In this document: piece by piece, positions 45,156 to 55,502 of the stretch
Position numbering within the stretch: position 1 is the first letter of the stretch
Layout: each line of letters opens with the position of its first letter
Assembly (NCBI GenBank): GCA_034509735.1
Contig: JACGWO010000007.1
Span: 25,634,046-25,698,045, forward strand
From: Sesamum alatum
Taxonomy: Eukaryota; Streptophyta; Magnoliopsida; Lamiales; Pedaliaceae
Length of the DNA: 64,000 nt
Direction of reading: 5' to 3'
Notes under the pieces: model-generated
The model's database searches: none
What the model saw: only the letters and a program-made list of their open reading frames with translations
Told to the model about the DNA's origin: nothing
Position numbers and translations under genes: made by a program

Positions 45156-46625
45156 CTAGCGTACTTTGTCCATCAAGGGTTTCTTGGTCATCTTTCCCTT
45201 TAGACAGGATTCGCAGGTCGGTAGGTTGTCCAAATCGTCTATTTCTAGACTCTTTGAGTCCACCAACCTTCTTATCCTATCTTTACAGATATGACCTAAC
45301 CTCGCATGCCATATCTGTGCGTTATTATGATCATCACGTTTTCGTTTGTGTTCTGCAGTCATAATCCAATTAGACTGTTGAAGTATGTACAGACCGTTGA
45401 CCAATGTACCAAGCAAATGAGAAATACCATCTTTGATAATGAAAAAAGAACGTTTTATTGATGGTAAATTCATATCCCTCCTTATCAAGGACCGGGATGG
45501 AAACAATGTTTTAATCATGCTAGGTCCATAGAAACAATCGTTCAGTACAATCCTAACATGACTACTAATGGCTAACTCTAGTGATCCTACGGCCTCCGCA
45601 GCAACGGCCTTGCCATCGCCTAGCCTCAGGATCATCTCATCCTTGGTTAGCCTTCTGCTTCTTTGCAGTGCCTGCACATCATTGCAGATGTGAGCACCAC
45701 ACCCGGTATCCAATACCCATGAAGCAGAATTAGTAATCATATTAACTTCAACCACAAACACACCTGGGTTGGAGAGGAGTTGTGGGCACTCCCTCTTCCA
45801 ATGCCCTTTCCCTTGGCAATGTATGCAGACATCATTTGCCTTGGACCGCTGAGAACCACGGGCCTTCCCTTTCCCTTTGCTCGGTCCAACCGGAGCAACA
45901 GGGATGCCCGGAGCGTGAGTAGGGGCCACAACCGTCTTCCCTTTGTCCTTCTTCCTCTTCCAGCGTCCGGCCCTCTTGCCATTCGCCTTGGAGGTCGAAG
46001 CCCCTCCTATCAATACCGCCGGCGCCGACTTGTGGGTCGTTGCCGCGTATTGGACCAGCATGTTGATCAACTCATGAATAGACTTCTCAAGTCCGTTCAT
46101 GTTGTAGTTTACAACAAACGGGTCATAGGATGGAGGAAGCGACTGGAGGATCACGTCAATGTACGTGTCAAAATTAAGCCCAGTTTTAAGGTCCTCGAGT
46201 TTGTCCACTAGGGAGAGCATCTTGACCCCATGACTCTGTACAGACGCTCCTTCAGCGAGCTTGGTGCCAAAGAATGCTTTTGTGGTGGCACATCTAATAT
46301 GCCTATCCGGAACCGCATCAACCTCGTTCATGCGGAGCATTATGGCGGAGACGTTGTCCAGCCTCTCATACTGCTTCTGGATGTCGTTAGACATTGAAGC
46401 CAGTATGATATTGCATACTTTTCGGTTGTCCTCATGCCATTTCTCGAACGTCAAACGTTCTTCAGGCGTGGACCCCTCTGGTAAGTCGCTCGGTGGCGAC
46501 TCGTCCAAGACGTAGCCTTGGTTCTCGAAACCGAGGACAATCCTCAGGTTTCTCAGCCAGTCCGAGTAGTTCGTTCCGTTGAATTTGTTAGTCTCAAGAA
46601 TCATGGTTAACGGGTTCTTAGACAT
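45156..46625 (-). CDS. gag: B1 gag, protease and pre-integrase polyprotein (489 codons, truncated by frameshift)
   Basis: The start at 46625 opens with MSKNPLTMILETNKFNGTNY. Capsid covers about residues 1-195 (NLRIVL, DVILQSLPPSYDPF, SIHELINMLVQY). The CCHC knuckle is C267, C270, H275, C280; the protease motif DTG is at 306-308. The GAG-pre-integrase region runs from about 400 with WHARLGH near 440 and CESC near 471. Residues about 373-392 differ from B2 because of two compensating indels, near 45511 and 45450. This is the longest intact gag in the window. It ends early by frameshift, so integrase is not fused. Confidence 0.87.
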   Translation of the reverse strand: MSKNPLTMILETNKFNGTNYSDWLRNLRIVLGFENQGYVLDESPPSDLPEGSTPEERLTFEKWHEDNRKVCNIILASMSNDIQKQYERLDNVSAIMLRMNEVDAVPDRHIRCATTKAFFGTKLAEGASVQSHGVKMLSLVDKLEDLKTGLNFDTYIDVILQSLPPSYDPFVVNYNMNGLEKSIHELINMLVQYAATTHKSAPAVLIGGASTSKANGKRAGRWKRKKDKGKTVVAPTHAPGIPVAPVGPSKGKGKARGSQRSKANDVCIHCQGKGHWKRECPQLLSNPGVFVVEVNMITNSASWVLDTGCGAHICNDVQALQRSRRLTKDEMILRLGDGKAVAAEAVGSLELAISSHVRIVLNDCFYGPSMIKTLFPSRSLIRRDMNLPSIKRSFFIIKDGISHLLGTLVNGLYILQQSNWIMTAEHKRKRDDHNNAQIWHARLGHICKDRIRRLVDSKSLEIDDLDNLPTCESCLKGKMTKKPLMDKVR

Positions 46626-48056
46626 ATTCTACATTATTAAAAAATGTAAAGCAGAAATTAGCAGATGATGGTAATATTATTGTTCAACTTGAAGACTTGG
46701 TCCCCTCCCACTATTTATACGAAAGTCCGCCACTCTCAAGCGGAGTTTCGGGAAACCATTTCCTAGTGGGCTTGGGATCCACAAGCGTAATCTTCATGCC
46801 CCGCTTTTACGATTCACATGAAGAAGACCTCGTGGGAGATATCCAATATCATTCTCATCCAATGAGATTCCCAAGATATTTTGCCTCACCTATTCACATG
46901 GTCCCGAGGACTCCAAGCGAACCATGTTACTCAGTGTTGGGCCCGACCCATCAACCAAATCATGCCTCAAACTGTCGCCCCCCACGACTCGTGAGACAGG
47001 GAAACAGCGAGCGCAGTCTTTTTGTTCACAACAATAGTGCAGCTTTCCCCTAGTCCAAGTGTGCCACGACTCGTGAGACCACACTTGGGTAGTGGTAGCT
47101 TCCTCACCACATTGCTGTGGATGGAAGGCTCGGACAGACCAAAATACCATTTTGATCCAAGTCCATTCTGGGCCTAATATTTAATTTGGTCCAACCAAAT
47201 GAGAATTTGTGTATGACCGAAACCTCATCACATTATTGTGTTTTAGCATGCATAAATATCCAATATTTAAAGCGATAAATAAGTACGCCGCATGCAGAAA
47301 ACATAGCATACCCCTATTTAGGATGATTACAAGCCCAACCTATGCGACCCACTGAGCCCGCAGTGAGTCTATGGTCTGTCTAGGGTGGTCCTAAATTATT
47401 ACAATAGTAATATACCCATTGTCATTCCAATGGGCCTTGTAGTGCTCTTGTTTCACGCCTTGATGCTCCTCCTTGGGGTCTCTGACTCCAAATGCTTGTT
47501 AAAATATGAAAGCCTCACAAATCCTATCTACTCTCATTACAATTGAAAGTAATACATTGGTAATAAAACAAACAAGCCTTAACATCATGAGGCTGAAAAT
47601 ACGGGAGATGATAGTCCCAAAAACAAGAGGCACGCAGGCCCCACCCAACAGAAAATAAATAAACATTCATTCATCCATACACAAGGTCTAGGGCTTTGTG
47701 ATCATCCCATGTTGATTCCATCAACTCTCATATAACATAATTATTCCAAATAATCATGCAATAAAACCAATGGATATTCCAAATATCCAAGTGATGTCCA
47801 ACATCACAAAAGCATAAACATATAAATAATATGCAAAATTCAAATTTCAAATTTAATGGACATTTTACACAATGCATCCAATGCATGTATTAATCCCAAA
47901 TTAATTAAGTAAATTTAATTCAAGGAATAATCCAATTATCCCAAAATCAAAAATGCAAAATTAATATATTTTCAGAATATTGTGCAGAAAATACAGAAAA
48001 TCAAATTTTCCGAAAAAAGTCGAAAAACGACACAAAACGGCCCAGCCGTTGTGCTG
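46626..48056 (-). other. B1 leader, cut in the GC-rich block
   Basis: CACGACTCGTG lies at 46983-46993 and 47065-47075, with the conserved leader hairpin block near 47345. After the AAAACGGCCCAGCCG text, which precedes the GC block in B2, the sequence changes near 48056 to A-LTR sequence (CAACCCTTTAATAAATCC). No coding sequence. Confidence 0.8.
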
Positions 48057-49218
48057 CCTCAACCCTTTAATAAATCCTATTTATTAATTTAATTCCCTTT
48101 ATCAAATAGAAGGAATTAATTTCTCCAAGAAAATATAGGACCCGATTAAATCTAATTTAATCATTCCTTTACTCCAATATTTAATTCCAAATTAAATACT
48201 AAGTGTGTGTGGATAGTGTGTGACTCTTTAGGTTCACCATTCAGCTAGACTTGGTCGGATTCCTAGAATCCGCCCGTTACCATGGGTGGCCATCTAGCAA
48301 CGGTCCATGACACTAGAGACTGGGTGAAATAATTGGGGATGAACATTTAGGTTCTAACAGTACACTTGTCCTTCTGTCTCCGGTCTCATCACTTAGAGTC
48401 TAGGGCACGGAAAAAGCAGGTACCCATTTTAGACCTAAGTGTCGGTCTGTCGTTACTAAACGCCGCAAGGGAAACCTTTCCCTTCTGTTCAGTTACTGTG
48501 GCCACAGATTTCAGGGACAAGACACAGAGCATACATGAGACTCAACTGTCAATACCTTTTGACAGGAGACAGATCCTTTCTTGGAAACTACTGTCACTCT
48601 GTACACCCGAGCTGCACTAGACATGGCTTATGACTACTCAAGAGTATTTTGGCAATCTCTCACCATATCTAAGATACAGACCTGATGTACAGGTAAACTC
48701 AGCAGTTCCTCAAGTCAAAGGACTTGGCCTGTACCGTTGGAACCGGGAATACACGTCATACCTTGCTGACCATACTCAAGGTCCTCCGTAAGACGGTTCC
48801 CGCAAGTCACCTCAGTCAGCTGCTTCCTAGCATGCTGACCCACTAACACTGCTTAGACGACCTTCGTCACCCGTCGATGAAATACGACAGCAGATGCTTA
48901 GTGCAAGTCTCAAAGGGAATCCCGGTACCCATTTTCGGGATTCCTTGACTTGGAGATTTCTAGACTGATTCGGTAAGACTGATTTCATGGACCTACCTCC
49001 AAGCATAGTCCTAGTCCTCGAAATTGTTTCTCAGTCCGTGGGCTTTGTTTGCGTAGTGAACAGAAATGTAAATGTAGATAAGTGAACGTAAACAAAGTAT
49101 TGCCATATGAATTTTCACTTCTTTATTCATAAATATTTTTATCAAATACCAAAAAATTTTCTAGACATAGGTTACATATTCCTGCCAAAATTGGCTTACA
49201 TGGTCACCTATTCTAACA
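48057..49218 (-). mobile_element. Partial 3' LTR of A2
   Basis: Matches the right-hand 1.16 kb of the A LTR, ending CTATTCTAACA. The U3-side hairpin GGAATCCCG/CGGGATTCC lies at 48916-48944. Confidence 0.9.
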
Positions 49219-49232
49219 ATCTCCCACTTGAC
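49219..49232 (-). other. Polypurine tract of A2
   Basis: ATCTCCCACTTGAC on the + strand adjoins the LTR end; it is the complement of the tract at 1434-1443. Confidence 0.88.
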
Positions 49233-49234
49233 CT

Positions 49235-49755
49235 TTAAAGCCAATTGCCTATATGCTTAATCCCCATCTTCTCAAGATGTTGCGTATGAGCGCTCTGCGA
49301 CATAGGCTTTGTCAGCGGGTCTGCTGTGTTGTCTGCCGAGTTGACTCGGTCCATCCGGACGTCACCTCTTCCTACCATTTCTCTAAGAAGATGGTAGCGT
49401 CTACGAATGTGTTTGGAACGGTGATGAGATCTCGGTTCCTTTCCTTGCGCTATAGCGCCGCTGTTATCACAGAAGATGACAACAGGCTCGGTGATGCTAG
49501 GCACCACACCCAACTCTTGGATGTAGTTTCTCATCCAAACCGCTTCCTTAGCAGCTTCTGAACCTGCTATGTATTCAGCCTCTGTGGTGGAGTCAGCAAT
49601 GGTTGCTTTGCTTGGAACTTTTTCCAACCTACTACTCCTCCATTGAGTTTGAATACGTACCCCGATTGGGACTTGGCATCATCGTCATCAGACTGGAAGC
49701 TAGCGTCACTAAAGCCTTCCAGAATTAGTTCTCCATTGCCATAGACTAGGAACAT
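49235..49755 (-). pseudogene. pol: A2 RNase H
   Basis: Two frames cover the domain. One (49567-49755) has the first Asp in FSDASFQSDDDDAKSQSGYV. The other (49235-49627) has TTEAEYIAGSEAAKEAVWM, FCDNSGAIAQ, HRSKHIRRRYHLLREM and ADPLTKPM, so Asp, Glu and Asp of the active site are visible. A frameshift near 49620 separates them. RNase H removes the RNA strand during cDNA synthesis. Confidence 0.88.
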
Positions 49756-50660
49756 GTCCTTAGTCCTCCTTAGGTACTTAAGGATGCCCTTAACAGCATT
49801 CTAATGTGCCTCTCCTGCGCAGGACTGATATCTGCTTGTCACGCTCAAAGCGTATGCAATGTCAGGCCTAGTGCAGTGGACCGCATATTGTATGCTACCT
49901 ACGACAGAAGCATAGGGGATGACCTTCATATTTTCAAGTTCCTCATCAGTCTGTGGGGACTGTTTCTTGGATAACTTGATCCAAACCTCATTGGAAGGAA
50001 TCCTCGTTTGGAGTTGTCCATTCGATATCTCTTTAGGACTTTCTCCATATACGAGTTTTGGGTGAGTCCTAACATCCTTTTAGATCTGTCCCTGACAATC
50101 TGGATGCCTAGGATGTAGGAGGCTTCACCCAAGTCCTTCATGGAAAACTGGGTTGACAACCATGCTTTTGTGTTTCCTAACATTCTAACGTCATTACCAA
50201 TGAGCAGAATGTCATCCACATAAAGCACTAGGAACACTATTGAGCTCCCACTGACCTTCTTGTATACACAAGGGTCGGATTCGTTTTTGATGAAGTCATA
50301 ACCCCATATTACTTCATCAAAGCGAATGTTCCAACTTCGGGAGGCTTGTTTGAGGCCATAGATGGACTTCTGGAGACGACAGACTTTCTGCTCTTCTCCA
50401 GTGACCGTGAAACCCTGCGGCTGATCCATATAGATCTCTTCTTCAACGAAACCGTTGAGGAAGGCCGTTTTCACGTCCATCTGCCATATCATATAGTCAT
50501 ACCATGCTGCTATGGCGAGCAGAATCCGAATGGACTTAGCCATGGCTACTGGCGAGTAGGTATCCTCAAATTCGACCCCGGGTCGTTGAGTGTATCCCTT
50601 AGCTACAAGCCTAGCCTTAAAGGTTGTGACTTGTCCATCAACGCCAAGTTTACGCTTGTA
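49756..50660 (-). pseudogene. pol: A2 reverse transcriptase
   Basis: The frame at 49926-50543 holds QMDVKTAFLNGFVEEEIYMDQP (palm Asp), SIYGLKQASRSWNIRFDE, and LYVDDILLIGND with the YVDD catalytic pair. A 1-nt loss near 49985 shifts the frame before KLSKKQSP. An amber codon near 49804 follows in the GEAH region. An ochre codon near 50717 lies upstream at the linker. The enzyme copies element RNA into DNA. Confidence 0.88.
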
Positions 50661-50717
50661 GACCCACTTACAGCCAACTGGCTTAACACCTTTCGGTGGA
50701 TCTACAAGACTCCAAAC

Positions 50718-51182
50718 TTAGTTCTCGCTCATGGAGTCCATTTCGGCTTTCATGGCCTCAAGCCATTTCCCGGAGTCGATGTCAGACATCGCTTCTCCAT
50801 AAGTCGTGGGATCGTTATCCAAAAGATCGGTCGCACCTAGAAAGCCATATCTCACTGGAGGTCTGGACTCTCTAGTGGACCTACGGAGAACGGGAACGTC
50901 AGTGGTGACTGTGGGCGCTGACTGTATCGGAGCCGGTGGTTCAGGAACCGGGACTGGCTGTTCCTGAGGCTGTCCTTCATGCCTAGCATGTTGGACTTCT
51001 CGAGGTTGGTCAGCCCTTCGGCTGTCTATCTTGAATCCTCTAAGTGAGGGTTCCGCGGCCTCCTCTAATGGCTGGATTCCATCACTTGATCCCTCAAGGA
51101 TCAGCTCATCAGGTTGGATATCCTCCGGGAAGCCTTGCTCCAAGAATACTGCGTTTCTTGAAACAAAGACCTTTTGTTCCAA
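50718..51182 (-). pseudogene. pol: A2 integrase-RT linker
   Basis: The frame contains EQKVFVSRNAVFLEQGF, a Gln/Pro/Arg-rich variable stretch, VPVLRRSTRESRPPVRYGFLG and YGEAMSDIDSGKWLEAMKAEMDS. The A-family linker has a longer variable stretch than the B-family one. Confidence 0.83.
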
Positions 51183-51894
51183 GGGGTCATAAAGTAATAA
51201 CCCGCAGTTTCTTTAGGGTATCTAACGAACCTGCATAAGCTAGACCTAGATTCTAACTTATCTCCCACTAACCTCTTGACGTATGCGGGGCTATCCCACA
51301 CTTTCAAGTAGTTGTAGGATGCACGCTTGTCGTGCCATATCTCATATGGCATTTCGGTCAATCTACTAGTAGGCGCTAAATTCAACAATTTGGCCGCCGT
51401 TTCTAGTGCGTAGCCCTAAAACGATAAGGGCAATTTGGTAAAACTCATCATGGACCGAACCATATCCAACAGGGTTCGATTCCTCCTTTCAGAGACACCA
51501 TTTAACTGCGGTGTTCCTGGAGGTGTCCATTCTGATATTATACCATGTTCTTTTAGATAATCTAGGAACTCCGTACTAAGGTATTCACCGCCTCGGCCCG
51601 ACCGAAGGTTTTAATTTTGCAGTTGGTTTGGTTCTCCACTTCAAGTCTGAATTCTTTAAACCTCTCAAGAGCTTCAGACTTGTACCTCATCAGGTAAACA
51701 TAACCATACCATGAATGATCATCGGTAAAGGTTATGAAGTAGGAAAACCCACCTCGGGCCTGCGTCCTTAGTGGTCCACATACGTCTGTATGGACCAAGT
51801 CCAACAGACCTGTGGCAAGCCTGCTTTGTCCTACAAAGGGCTTCTTGGTCATTTTCCCTCTTAGACAGGACTCACAAGTTGGTAGATCGCTCAA
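51183..51894 (-). pseudogene. pol: A2 integrase
   Basis: The frame at 51562-51894 carries CESCLRGKM, HTDVCGPL and FTDDHSWYGYVY, then shifts near 51600 before the second catalytic Asp (the nucleotides still match RSDRG). The C-terminal part resumes in 51101-51388 (YEIWHDKRASYNYLKVWDSP). The first catalytic Asp is intact here, in contrast with A-x. Confidence 0.85.
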
Positions 51895-52400
51895 GTCCCC
51901 AACTCTAGGTTCTTTGAGTCTACCAACCTTTTCATCCTATCTTGGGATATGTGACCTAGCCTAGCGTGCCACAGACGTGCTTTCCCGTTATTATCTAATT
52001 TTCGTTTGTGTTGTGCATTGAGGACGAAATTCGTTTGTTGCAAGATATAGAGTCCGTTATGCAATGTACCAAGTAGATGAGCAATTCCACACCTCATCAA
52101 ATAAAAGCAATTTTTATTGATTCTAAACTCATAACCACTATTGTCCAACAATGGAATGGAAATGATGTTTTTAATCATACTGGGTACAAAATAAACTTGC
52201 TCTAAATCTATGCTAATACTATCACTAATCACTAGAGTGGCAGATCCTACTGCTTCTGCCGAGATGGCCTTTGCCATTCCCAAGCTTCAGGATCATGTCC
52301 CCGCTACCCAGTTTTCTGCTTCTTTTCAACACCTGCAAGTCATTGCAAATGTGAGCTCCACAGCCGGTATCTAATACCCAAGAGGCAGAACTAGTGACCA
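51895..52400 (-). pseudogene. pol: A2 protease and pre-integrase
   Basis: The frame at 52225-52671 holds VLDTGCGAHICNDLQVL. The frame at 51891-52283 holds the pre-integrase region with AHLLGTLHNGLYILQQTN and WHARLGHISQDRMKRLVDS. A 1-nt insertion near 52270 (GCCTTTGCCATT) separates them. Confidence 0.85.
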
Positions 52401-52408
52401 TATTAACC

Positions 52409-53286
52409 TCAATCACAATATATACCTTGGTTCGAGAAGAGTTTGGGGCACTCTCTCTTCCAATGCCCTTTCTCACGGCAGTTGATACATATGTCATATG
52501 CCTTCGACTGTTGCTTGGAGACAACCTTTCCCTTTCCTTTGCCTTTCCCCTCTTTGGCAATGGGAACACTCTTAGTGTTCGTAGCTGCTTTGACGGCCTT
52601 TCCCTTCCCTTTCTTCTTCTTCCAACGTCCGGCACCCTTGCCTTTTGTATTAGAAGTCGAATTACCTCCAAACAATACCGAAGGCGTGGACTTCTTAGTC
52701 GTTGCCTCGTATTGCACCAACATATTGATCAACTCATGAATGCCATTCTCAAGTGCGTTCATGTTGTAGTTGACGATAAATTGGTCAAAGGAGGGTGGGA
52801 GTGACTGAAGGATCACATCTATGTACGTTCATTATCGAGACCTGCCTTTAGGTCCTCGAGCTTTTCCACCAGGGTAAGCATTTTAACCCCGTGCTCTTGT
52901 ACAGAGGATCCTTCTGTCATTTTCGTTCCAAAGAATGCCTTGGTCACGGCATACCTAGTATGCCGGTCCGGGACTACATAGCAATCCTTAAGGTGAGCCA
53001 TAATGGAAGGGACATCGTCTAGCCTTTCATATTGCTTCTAAATCTCATTGGTCATCGAAGCAAGTATGATGCTACGGACCTTCCGGTTATCCTTATGCCA
53101 AGTCTCGAACGTCTCACGTTCTTCTGGCGTGGATCCTTCCGGTAAGGTCCTAGGGAGAGGCTCGTCCATGACATAGCCTTGGTTCTCGTAATCTAGGACT
53201 ATCCTGAGATTGCGCAACTAGTCGTTGTAGTTTGTTCCATTGAATTTGTTTGTCTTAAGAATGGTGGAAAGTGGGTTCTTAGACAT
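52409..53286 (-). pseudogene. gag: A2 gag with zinc knuckle, two amber codons and a frameshift
   Basis: The start codon is at 53284-53286. Near 53219 TGG in DWLRN has become TAG, and near 53038 CAG in EIQKQ has become TAG. A T is missing near 52829. Downstream, 52409-52816 is open and shows QSLPPSFDQFIVNYNMNALE, a Lys/Gly-rich stretch and the CCHC knuckle CINCREKGHWKREC. Confidence 0.88.
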
Positions 53287-55489
53287 TTTAAAATCTACAT
53301 TTTAGGAAACAACGCGCGATCAGCAGAAAAATAAAAGACGGTGGTTTGATAAAATAATTAAATGCATGGACTTTAGTCATTTAATCCTTCCACTATTTAT
53401 ACGAAAACACGGTACTCTCAAACGTGATTTTCGGGAAATCCTTTCCAAGTGGGCTTGGGATCCACAGCGATTTTTCCCATACCCCCGCTTTTACGATTCG
53501 AATGGAAAAGATCCTGTGGGAGGTATTCCATACCATTCTCGTTCCACGAGATTCCCAAGATTATTGCCTCACCCTTTCACATGATCCCGAGGACTCCAAG
53601 CGAATCATGTTAATTGGACGTTAGACCCAACCCAATCGACCGAGCCACAGACCCACTGGTACCCCACGACTCGTGAGACAGGTAGCAGCAGCCCGTTTTT
53701 TTGTTCATGACATAGTGCAGCTTCCTTTAAGTACAATAACGTGCCACGACTCCTGAGACCACGCTATTGACCCAAAGCAGCTTCCTCAATATGCCATGGA
53801 TTGGAAGGCATGGACAAACTCCTAAAGTTTATGTCCACTTTGTCTAGGGTCTAATATTTTGACATTGGTCCAACCAATGTGAGAGTAATAAATGACCGAG
53901 ATCTCAAATAAATAAATATCTACACATACATCCAAAATGCGTAAATAAACCATCCATAGCAGTTATATGATAAATAAAAAATCCATTCATCCATCATCAT
54001 AACCACATGCAAAATTAGCGCGCCCTGTTGGATGATCACGAGCCCGAATCCTATGCGACCCACTGAGCCCGCAGTGGATCTATGGTCAATCTAGGGTTGG
54101 TCCTATACTATTACATTAATAGTAACCCAATCATCATGCTGATGGGCCTTGGTCTCTTTTTCTCTTTCTTCACTTCATGGAAAACTCCAAGGGACCTCCC
54201 GTCTGGGCTCTCCATGCGGTCCTTCCTTCTTCTCCACCAATTACAAAAAATAGAAACCTCACTCCTAGTCTACTCTCATTACATATTAAAAATTAGAAAC
54301 CCCAGCGAAAACCCGGGGGGAGTACATAAGGAGGGAGGTAGAATGCCTTATTATTCCAAGGCACCTAGAAAGAGAGAAGGAGAAAGCAGTAAAAGAGGCA
54401 CACAGGCCCAACAGAAAATAAACCATACATCCGGTCTAGGGCTCGCAATCAATCCATTTCCATCCAACACACATAATCACATGATCCAATCATATAATTA
54501 CAATATACCAATAACATATGATTTCCAATCATAAATATCCAAAATAATAAATGAATATGTGCACAACGTGTGAAAAATAAGACACAAATATTGGTAATAA
54601 TATTTTCTTGTTTTAGGAAAACCTTTCCTCATCATTTTAACCAAAATAACCCCGGGATTCCAAATCCAACTTATTTTACTCCTAAAATAAGGTCTTTAGA
54701 AAAATAGGCATAATTGAACCAAAAAACGATTTTTCAGAATTAATTCAAAATTAAAACTGAAAATAATTAAAAAATAAAAGAAAAACACTGCTAGGGTTTT
54801 GAAACCCTAGCAGCCGCCCGGCAGCGGCCCGCCGGCACACGCACAGGGCAGCAGGCTCAGCCTGCCGCCCCTGCGCGCGCGCAGGCGCTGCCTGGCCGAG
54901 CGCGCGTGCGCAGGCCCCTTGCCTGCGTGCGGGCGCGCTGCGCGGCCTGGCATTCCGGCAGGCCGTCGCGCGCGCAGGCTCCCTTGCCTTGCGCGCGCTC
55001 TGGCCTGCCGGCTGCCGGCCGTGCCGTGCGCGGTGCGTGCGCGGTGCGTGCGCAGACGTGCACTGGGCACGCTTGCCGGGCGCGCGCGCGCAGACTCCTC
55101 TGTCTGCGTGCGCGCGCGCCTGGCGGCGCTGCCCAGAGCCCGTCCCGCGCGAGCGCGCATGAGCTCGCCTACCGGGCGCGCGCGCGCAGACACCCTTGTT
55201 CGCGTGCGCGCTGCCCCTGCGCGACCGACTGGGCGGGCGCGCGCAGGCTTCCCTTGCCTGCGCGCGTCTGCCCTGCCAGCAGCGCGCGGCTGCGCGAGGC
55301 CAGCCGACTGCGTCGTTTCTCATTTTCCACCCCGTTTCCCAAGAAAAACAGAAAAAATACCAACATTCAGAGATTCACACGATTTAAAAGCAGTAAAATC
55401 AAGAAAAATCAAGATTTAATATAAAACATGCCAATATCACGTTCCATGCTTAGAACGAACATTAACCCTAGGCCTATACACCGAACCGG
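53287..55489 (-). other. A2 leader (complete A-family leader)
   Basis: About 2.2 kb. CACGACTCGTG lies at 53665-53675, with a one-base variant at 53744-53754. The hairpin block with CCACTG/CAGTGG lies near 54060. An AT-rich stretch precedes a GC-rich block at about 54815-55315. No coding sequence; the Ala/Arg-rich frames in the GC block are compositional. Confidence 0.8.
55080..55117 (-). repeat. GC-rich 16-bp hairpin in the A2 leader
   Basis: Arms 55080-55095 and 55102-55117 are the same arms as at 8664-8701 in A-x. A second, decayed hairpin starts at 55176. Confidence 0.78.
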
Positions 55490-55501
55490 GCTCTGATACC
55501 A
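55490..55501 (-). other. Primer-binding site of A2
   Basis: GCTCTGATACCA, complement of TGGTATCAGAGC, one base before the LTR at 55503. Confidence 0.92.
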
Positions 55502-55502
55502 C

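Larger units (their letters stand above)
40538..48056 (-). mobile_element. B-family element B1: 3' LTR and nearly full interior, 5' LTR lost
   Basis: 3' LTR 40538-42756, polypurine tract, RNase H, RT, linker, integrase, protease, gag and leader in the usual order. The leader breaks off inside the GC-rich block near 48056 and joins an A-family LTR. This is the most complete B interior in the window. AACAT at 40533-40537 is the expected left target copy. Confidence 0.88.
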
